A stretch of 64,000 nt of DNA from assembly GCA_903897855.1 (NCBI GenBank), contig CAIUDH010000026.1:62001-126000 (forward strand). The letters run 5' to 3'. The DNA comes from an uncultured Bacteroidota bacterium. Lineage in GTDB: Bacteria > Bacteroidota > Bacteroidia > UKL13-3. The notes under the pieces were generated by a model. It had not been told where the DNA came from, did no database searches, and saw only the letters and a list, made by a program, of their open reading frames with translations. This document shows positions 59,163 to 64,000 of this stretch, one piece after another (the stretch's first letter is position 1; every line of letters begins with the position of its first letter). The translations under genes and the position numbers were made by a program.

Positions 59163-61379
59163 ATGAAATCAATTCAAAATATAGTTTACAAAATCATATT
59201 GTTTATGGTGCTTTCAATTTGTGTTTTTCAATCGAAGGCTCAAATTATTGAAGACACTGTGAATATTAAAGAAATTGTTATTTCTGCCAACAAGGAAGTG
59301 CAGGATAAAAATAAGGTTGCGCAACAAGTTGTTGTGATTACACAGGATGAAATTGCAAAAGCCAATGCTGCCTCTACAGCCGATTTAGTAGCGGCTCAGG
59401 GTATACCCGTTCAGAAGAGTCAGCAAGGTGGAGGGAGCCCAATATTGCGAGGCTTTGAAGCGAGTCGTGTGTTGCTTGTGGTGGATGGCGTGCGCATGAA
59501 TAATATTATTTACCGTTCCGGGCATTTACAGAATATGGTAACCATGGACAATGCCATGCTGGAGCGTGTGGAAATTGCGTATGGCCCCGCTTCAACGGTT
59601 TATGGCAGTGATGCGCTTGGAGGTGCTATTCATTTTTTCACCAAAAACCCAACGCTTTCTCTTGATCACAAGATGAATTTAAAAGTGAATGCGTTTGTTC
59701 GCTACGGTACGGTAAACAAAGAAAAATCGGAACATCTGGATCTTAATTTTGGGTTTAAAAAACTAGCCTTTTTGCTCTCTGTTACGAACAGTAATTTCGG
59801 AGATCTTGAGAGCGGTAAGAATTTAAACCCATTTTATGCCTACAGCTATGGTTTACGGCCCATTTATGCCGAAAGAGTGAATGGTAAAGATTCGGTAATA
59901 ACCAATGCCGATAAGTATCTTCAGAAATTCAGCGGGTTCAAACAAATGGATTTTATGGGCAAAATTTTATATCAGCAAAGCGCCAAAATTTCGCATCTGA
60001 TTAACATGCAATATTCCAACAGTGGCAATGTGCCTCGATACGACAGGCTTACCGACCCTAAGGGAAACGGCTTGAATAGTGCGCAGTGGTATTATGGTCC
60101 ACAGTTGCGTTGGTTGTGTATTTATTCTTTCAAGTACCTGGATAATTCGAAACAATGGTTTCATGGCATTACCGTTAATGCTAGCAGTCAAAAAATTCAA
60201 GAGAGCAGGCACAATCGTAATTTCGGCAGCCAAAACCTGAACCATCGAGTGGAAGATGTTTTGGTATCAGGTATAAATATTGATGTCGACAACAAATTCA
60301 AACAGCATGATTTGCGATTTGGAATCGATATCCAGAACAATTCATTAAAATCGACTGCCACACAGGATAAAATTGTTGATTTGCAAACGGTTGCTTTGGA
60401 TACCAGATATCCTGATGGAATGAATACGATGCTCAATGCAGCGGTATATGCCACACATACCTGGGAGATTACCCCCAAACTTTATTTAAATGATGGCATT
60501 CGTATGGGGATCAGCAATCTGCATTCTACTATCAAAGACAATTCATTCTTAGCCTTGCCATATACCAGCATGGATCAAAAAACGCCTGTGTACTCGGGCA
60601 ATATAGGAATCATCAATAACCCGAACGAAAACTGGCGCCTCTCCCTTTTTACCAATACGGGGTTTCGTGTGCCCAATGTAGATGATTTAAGCAAGATTTT
60701 CGAATCGGCTTCTGGTAGGCTCGTGGTGCCTAATACTAACTTAAGGCCAGAGAAAACATGGACCACAGATTTGAGTGTTTCGCGAAAAATGGGGAAGAAA
60801 ATCACTTGGGAAAATGTGTTCTATTACACGTTGCTTCGCGATGCCATTGTGACGGATAATTTTAAATTCAATGGGCAGGATTCAGTGGTATACGATAATA
60901 CGATGTCGGTGGTGGTAGCTCCTCAGAACAAAGATAAGGCCTATGTGTATGGCTTAAGTAGCAACTATGGTTATAGAGTGGACGAGAATTTCACCATCAA
61001 GGCCAATTTTAATTATACCTATGGCAGAATAAAAACCGATTCATTTGATTATCCTCTGGATCATATTGCACCCATTACCGGAAGTGCCGTATTGCAGTAT
61101 GCCGAGAAAAAATTTAGTGGCGATTTTTCTATCCTGTTTAATGGGTGGAAGAAGATTAAACAGTATAATATGTTAGGAGAAGACAATCAGCAGTATGCCA
61201 CTTTTGATGGCACTCCCGCTTGGTTCACCTTAAACCTGCGTGCACAATATATATTGAATCGATACGGTATCATACAAGCTGGGATAGAGAATATTTTGGA
61301 TACCCAATACCGCACTTTTGCTTCCGGTATTAATGCTCCTGGACGTAATCTTTATATTGCTTTGCGTTTTAAGTATTGA
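59163..61379 (+). CDS. TonB-dependent receptor
   Basis: 738 aa: signal peptide (to SKAQ), TonB-box-like start TVNIKEIVISANK, plug domain (ILRGFEASRVLLVVDGVRMNN, ERVEIAYGPASTVYGSDALGG) and a 22-strand barrel ending RNLYIALRFKY with a C-terminal aromatic residue. The plug sequence VLLVVDGVRMNNxxYRSGHLQN is typical of heme/hemoglobin- or metal-type receptors. There is no SusC-type N-terminal extension and no SusD partner, so glycan uptake is unlikely. Confidence 0.88.
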   Translation: MKSIQNIVYKIILFMVLSICVFQSKAQIIEDTVNIKEIVISANKEVQDKNKVAQQVVVITQDEIAKANAASTADLVAAQGIPVQKSQQGGGSPILRGFEASRVLLVVDGVRMNNIIYRSGHLQNMVTMDNAMLERVEIAYGPASTVYGSDALGGAIHFFTKNPTLSLDHKMNLKVNAFVRYGTVNKEKSEHLDLNFGFKKLAFLLSVTNSNFGDLESGKNLNPFYAYSYGLRPIYAERVNGKDSVITNADKYLQKFSGFKQMDFMGKILYQQSAKISHLINMQYSNSGNVPRYDRLTDPKGNGLNSAQWYYGPQLRWLCIYSFKYLDNSKQWFHGITVNASSQKIQESRHNRNFGSQNLNHRVEDVLVSGINIDVDNKFKQHDLRFGIDIQNNSLKSTATQDKIVDLQTVALDTRYPDGMNTMLNAAVYATHTWEITPKLYLNDGIRMGISNLHSTIKDNSFLALPYTSMDQKTPVYSGNIGIINNPNENWRLSLFTNTGFRVPNVDDLSKIFESASGRLVVPNTNLRPEKTWTTDLSVSRKMGKKITWENVFYYTLLRDAIVTDNFKFNGQDSVVYDNTMSVVVAPQNKDKAYVYGLSSNYGYRVDENFTIKANFNYTYGRIKTDSFDYPLDHIAPITGSAVLQYAEKKFSGDFSILFNGWKKIKQYNMLGEDNQQYATFDGTPAWFTLNLRAQYILNRYGIIQAGIENILDTQYRTFASGINAPGRNLYIALRFKY

Positions 61380-61406
61380 GATAGATCATGTATTTGGTAA
61401 TGTATT

Positions 61407-61442
61407 AAACAGGCTCATTTACTTTTGTAAATGAGCCTGTTT
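61407..61442. terminator. bidirectional terminator
   Basis: Perfect 16-bp stem AAACAGGCTCATTTAC / GTAAATGAGCCTGTTT with a TTTT loop between the convergent TonB receptor and PAP2-like genes. Confidence 0.9.
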
Positions 61443-61471
61443 ATTTGATTTGGTTTTATGGTATAATAACA

Positions 61472-62089
61472 TTAACCGAAGAGAAGCAAAAGAGAAGAAC
61501 TAAAAGTGCCAACAATAAATCCTAAATAAAGTTGAGGTAAGGTATGCGCTTTTAGAAGATAGCGACAGTAACCAACAATTCCACCAAGCAGCACGATGCC
61601 AATAAGATACCAGCGCAGGTCGGAGTTATTAAGATATGAAAGGGTGAATCCTAATCCAAAAAGGAAACCGATGCCGAGGGTATGTAAACTTATTTTATAA
61701 AACAAGGTGATGCCGAGTGAGAGGATGCAAGCAGCTGTAGTACTTAAAAAATACCACTGATAGAGTTCTGTTAAATTGGCATGCCGCATTAAATAATAAT
61801 TAAAAAGCAGGGCTGCCGACGTGAATAAGAGTGGCAAACGACGTTCCTGTATCGATTCCATTTCATAGGTCTGAATGGATCCACTTCGTTTCAGTGCATA
61901 AACAAAGTAGGCTGGTAAAGCGACTACTGTTATTGTAAAAGCGCTTAGAATAACGAGTAAGGATTGACCATGAAAGGAGCTGTAATTGAAATGATTGAAT
62001 ACCCAAAATCCTATTACGGGCATAAACAAAGGATGGGTGAGAGCAGAAAGGTAGCGTGCATTTCGATGGGCAAGGGCGGGGGAGCTCAT
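61472..62089 (-). CDS. PAP2-like integral membrane protein
   Basis: 205 aa with about six hydrophobic helices. The only recognisable block is near the C-terminus, RYLLKAHTLPQLYLGFIVGT, like the KAHTxxQVYxGFxLG segment of PAP2-type phosphatase relatives in Bacteroidota. Its start is 7 nt beyond the rpoN stop, so it is in the rpoN operon. Activity is doubtful because the full acid phosphatase motifs are not seen. Confidence 0.65.
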   Translation of the reverse strand: MSSPALAHRNARYLSALTHPLFMPVIGFWVFNHFNYSSFHGQSLLVILSAFTITVVALPAYFVYALKRSGSIQTYEMESIQERRLPLLFTSAALLFNYYLMRHANLTELYQWYFLSTTAACILSLGITLFYKISLHTLGIGFLFGLGFTLSYLNNSDLRWYLIGIVLLGGIVGYCRYLLKAHTLPQLYLGFIVGTFSSSLLLLFG

Positions 62090-62096
62090 TATATCA

Positions 62097-63626
62097 TTAA
62101 AGTTCTTTGCGCATTCGAGCCACCGGAATATTCAATTGTTCACGATATTTAGCTACAGTGCGTCGAGCAATAGTATATCCTTTCTCTTTAAGTATTTCCA
62201 TTAGTTTTTCGTCAGGAATAGGTTTGTGTTTATCTTCGTCGCCGATGGCATCCTGCAATATCTTTTTCACTTCACGATTCGAAACCTCCTCTCCATCTTC
62301 CGTTTGTATGCCTTCGCTAAAAAAGAATTTCAGAGGAATGACACCAAAGTCAGTTTCAATATATTTACTGTTTGCTACGCGAGAGATGGTGCTTATATCC
62401 ATCTTCACATAATCAGCAATATTTTTTAATATCATCGGTTTTAATTTTTTCTCATCCCCGGTTAAAAAATATTCGTATTGCTGTAAAACAATGGCACGCA
62501 TGGTATTGAGCAGGGTGTTCTGGCGTTGTTTCACGCTGTCGATAAACCATTTTGCACCATCTAATTTCTGCTTAATATATTGCACGGCATCTCTTTGTTC
62601 ACGAGTGGGCTTGGCCGATTTTTCATATCCCTGTAAGGCCTCTTTGTAACTACGACTGATGTTAAGTTCAGGTGCATTACGAGAGTTTAAGGTGACTTCT
62701 AAATTGCCATCGGTATTAGTTAAAATAAAATCAGGGATAATATACTGTGATTTCATTTCAGCAGCATTCTCACCGGGCTTTGGATTCAGGTGGGAAATGA
62801 GTTCAATCGCTTCTTTCAGTTGCTCGTTGCTAATTTCCAAACGTTTAATAAGTTTGTCATAATGCTTCTTACTAAATTCGTCCATGAAGTCCACGATAAT
62901 TCGAAGGGCAAGTTTTACCAGCGGCAGGTTTTTATCGCGACGTTTAAGCTGGAGTACCAAACACTCCTGCAAGTCGCGTGCGCCGATTCCTGCCGGTTCC
63001 ATGGTTTGAATTATTTTTAGCAGATGCTCTAAAACAGCAGTTGTTGTTTCTGTGTTTAAGGAGAAGGCAATATCGTTTGCCATTGCCATCAAGGAACGTC
63101 GCAGGTATCCATCATCGTCGATGCTTCCAATAATATATTCTGCCAGCTGATGTTCAGCCTCTGTAAGTTTAAAAGCGGTGAGTTGCTCTTTCAAGTTTTC
63201 ATGAAAGGTGCTGCTTGTAGCAATAAAGAATTCTTTAGGCTCTTCATCACCTGTTAGATCTTCCCCAAGATGGAAGCCATCATTATCGTCGAAATTGGTA
63301 TAGCTACTGAGATCAAAGAGCTCATCCTCAAAAACCTCTTCGGTCGTAGATTCGTAGTCTGTAATCTCTTCTGAAAGGGTATCAAATTCTTTGTCATCAG
63401 CATTTACCGGTGTTATATCTTCAGTGCTTTGGGTGTTATTATAATCGATCAGGTCGCCCTCATTGTCTTCGTCATTCTTAGCCTCATCAATAGCTGGGTT
63501 TTCGATTAATTCCTGCTCAACACGTTCTTCAAAATCGGTCGTATTAAGCTGCAATAGCTTAATAAACTGGATTTGCTGTGGGCTCAGCTTTTGCTGTAAC
63601 TTTTGTTGAAGATTTTGTTTTAACAT
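62097..63626 (-). CDS. rpoN: RNA polymerase sigma-54 factor
   Basis: 509 aa. N-terminal region I is Gln/Leu-rich (LKQNLQQKLQQKLSPQQIQFIKLLQ), the acidic region II follows, then the core-binding domain (EPAGIGARDLQECLVLQL), the HTH (MDISTISRVANSKYIETDFGVIPLKFFF) and the C-terminal RpoN box ARRTVAKYREQLNIPVARMRKEL, seen complete. It is the sigma factor needed by canonical NtrC-type activators. A -7-like box TACTTTTG lies at 63642-63635. Confidence 0.95.
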   Translation of the reverse strand: MLKQNLQQKLQQKLSPQQIQFIKLLQLNTTDFEERVEQELIENPAIDEAKNDEDNEGDLIDYNNTQSTEDITPVNADDKEFDTLSEEITDYESTTEEVFEDELFDLSSYTNFDDNDGFHLGEDLTGDEEPKEFFIATSSTFHENLKEQLTAFKLTEAEHQLAEYIIGSIDDDGYLRRSLMAMANDIAFSLNTETTTAVLEHLLKIIQTMEPAGIGARDLQECLVLQLKRRDKNLPLVKLALRIIVDFMDEFSKKHYDKLIKRLEISNEQLKEAIELISHLNPKPGENAAEMKSQYIIPDFILTNTDGNLEVTLNSRNAPELNISRSYKEALQGYEKSAKPTREQRDAVQYIKQKLDGAKWFIDSVKQRQNTLLNTMRAIVLQQYEYFLTGDEKKLKPMILKNIADYVKMDISTISRVANSKYIETDFGVIPLKFFFSEGIQTEDGEEVSNREVKKILQDAIGDEDKHKPIPDEKLMEILKEKGYTIARRTVAKYREQLNIPVARMRKEL

Positions 63627-63642
63627 TGATGAAACAAAAGTA

Positions 63643-64000
63643 GAGAAACAAAATCACTTCGCTTTGCTTTTTTTAAAAAAATGAGGTTGGTTTGGAACTA
63701 GTTATTTTAGAAACAGAAACTGTCGTGAAACAATGACTTAACTTAAGCATCATGTTAATTTTATACTGCGACTAGATAACTGCAAAGCATCGCCACAAAG
63801 TTTACCAGTCAAAATCGATGAGATTAGGAGGTTTAGTGCCTATTCATTTGAAAAACATGGCTGGGGCTGAATAAACCCAACACTTTTATTCCTCTCGAAT
63901 GAATTTCTTGCTCTAAGAATTGTAATTAAGTCTTGTCGGTATGGTTACAACCCGTATTTTTGCTTCCTATTAATCTACTTTAAATGAAGCAAATATTAGT
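63643..64000. other. intergenic end of window
   Basis: Apart from the rpoN promoter side, I see no convincing gene, RNA or repeat on either strand in this AT-rich stretch. A neighbouring gene may begin beyond the window. Confidence 0.4.

Noticed and set aside
1-64000. CRISPR arrays, insertion sequences, integrases, tRNA or rRNA genes
   Set aside because: No repeat-spacer array, transposase, integrase or RNA gene signature was recognised, so there is no direct mark of a mobile island despite the accessory pathway.

Overview
The window is about 64 kb of a low-GC chromosome that looks like Bacteroidota. Several upstream regions carry the phylum's TAnnTTTG-type -7 box. The gene stock fits too: lipoproteins, DUF5777-like barrels, a FISUMP-domain lipoprotein, a MoaC-MoaB fusion, a MoeB-rhodanese fusion, a receiver-CRP regulator and a TonB receptor. 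No 16S or tRNA gene is present, so rank below phylum is open.

Region 1 (1-24 kb) is an anaerobic aromatic-degradation island. On the + strand is a 4-hydroxybenzoyl-CoA reductase, with its 2Fe-2S and Mo subunits fused and a separate FAD/4Fe-4S subunit, followed by a hemerythrin and a radical SAM gene. On the - strand are two operons. One holds a ferredoxin, a three-subunit 2-oxoacid:ferredoxin oxidoreductase and a dienoyl-CoA hydratase. The other has 11 genes: bcrC-bcrB-bcrA-bcrD (class I, Thauera-type benzoyl-CoA reductase), an ADP-forming acyl-CoA synthetase, a second BcrB-like protein, a stand-alone acyl-CoA-synthetase-lid-like protein, a ketopantoate-reductase/ASKHA-activator fusion, a thiolase, had and oah. 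Together they would dehydroxylate 4-hydroxybenzoyl-CoA, reduce benzoyl-CoA with ferredoxin electrons and ATP, and open the ring to 3-hydroxypimelyl-CoA. A divergent SDR gene follows.

Region 2 (24-28 kb) is a PhnD-like lipoprotein, a sensor kinase and an NtrC-type regulator with an altered GAFTGA loop. Region 3 (28-34.4 kb) is a Moco operon: moaA, moeA, a TauE/SafE permease, mobA, moaD, moeB-rhodanese, moaE, moaC-moaB. It fits the molybdenum demand of the reductase.

Region 4 (34.4-47.7 kb) is a respiratory locus. It has a PsrB/NrfC-like Fe-S protein, an NrfD-like anchor, two near-identical monoheme cytochromes and two parallel lipoprotein / CX4CH cytochrome / DUF5777 triads. Region 5 (47.8-56.4 kb) has an L,D-transpeptidase, a coiled-coil protein, Usp proteins, an MCE (Mla) transporter and a PAS kinase with a receiver-CRP regulator. 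Region 6 (56.4-64 kb) is housekeeping: rsmA, menC, a TonB receptor, a PAP2-like membrane protein and rpoN.

Seven upstream regions share an unusual regularity. A TGA-N6-TCA box lies 29.5 or 30.5 bp upstream of a -7-like box, and in four of them a second box lies exactly 22 bp further out. These would drive both aromatic operons, three respiratory units, the coiled-coil gene and the Usp/Mla operon. The receiver-CRP protein encoded here is the natural candidate to bind them, so aromatic catabolism and respiration may form one anaerobic regulon.
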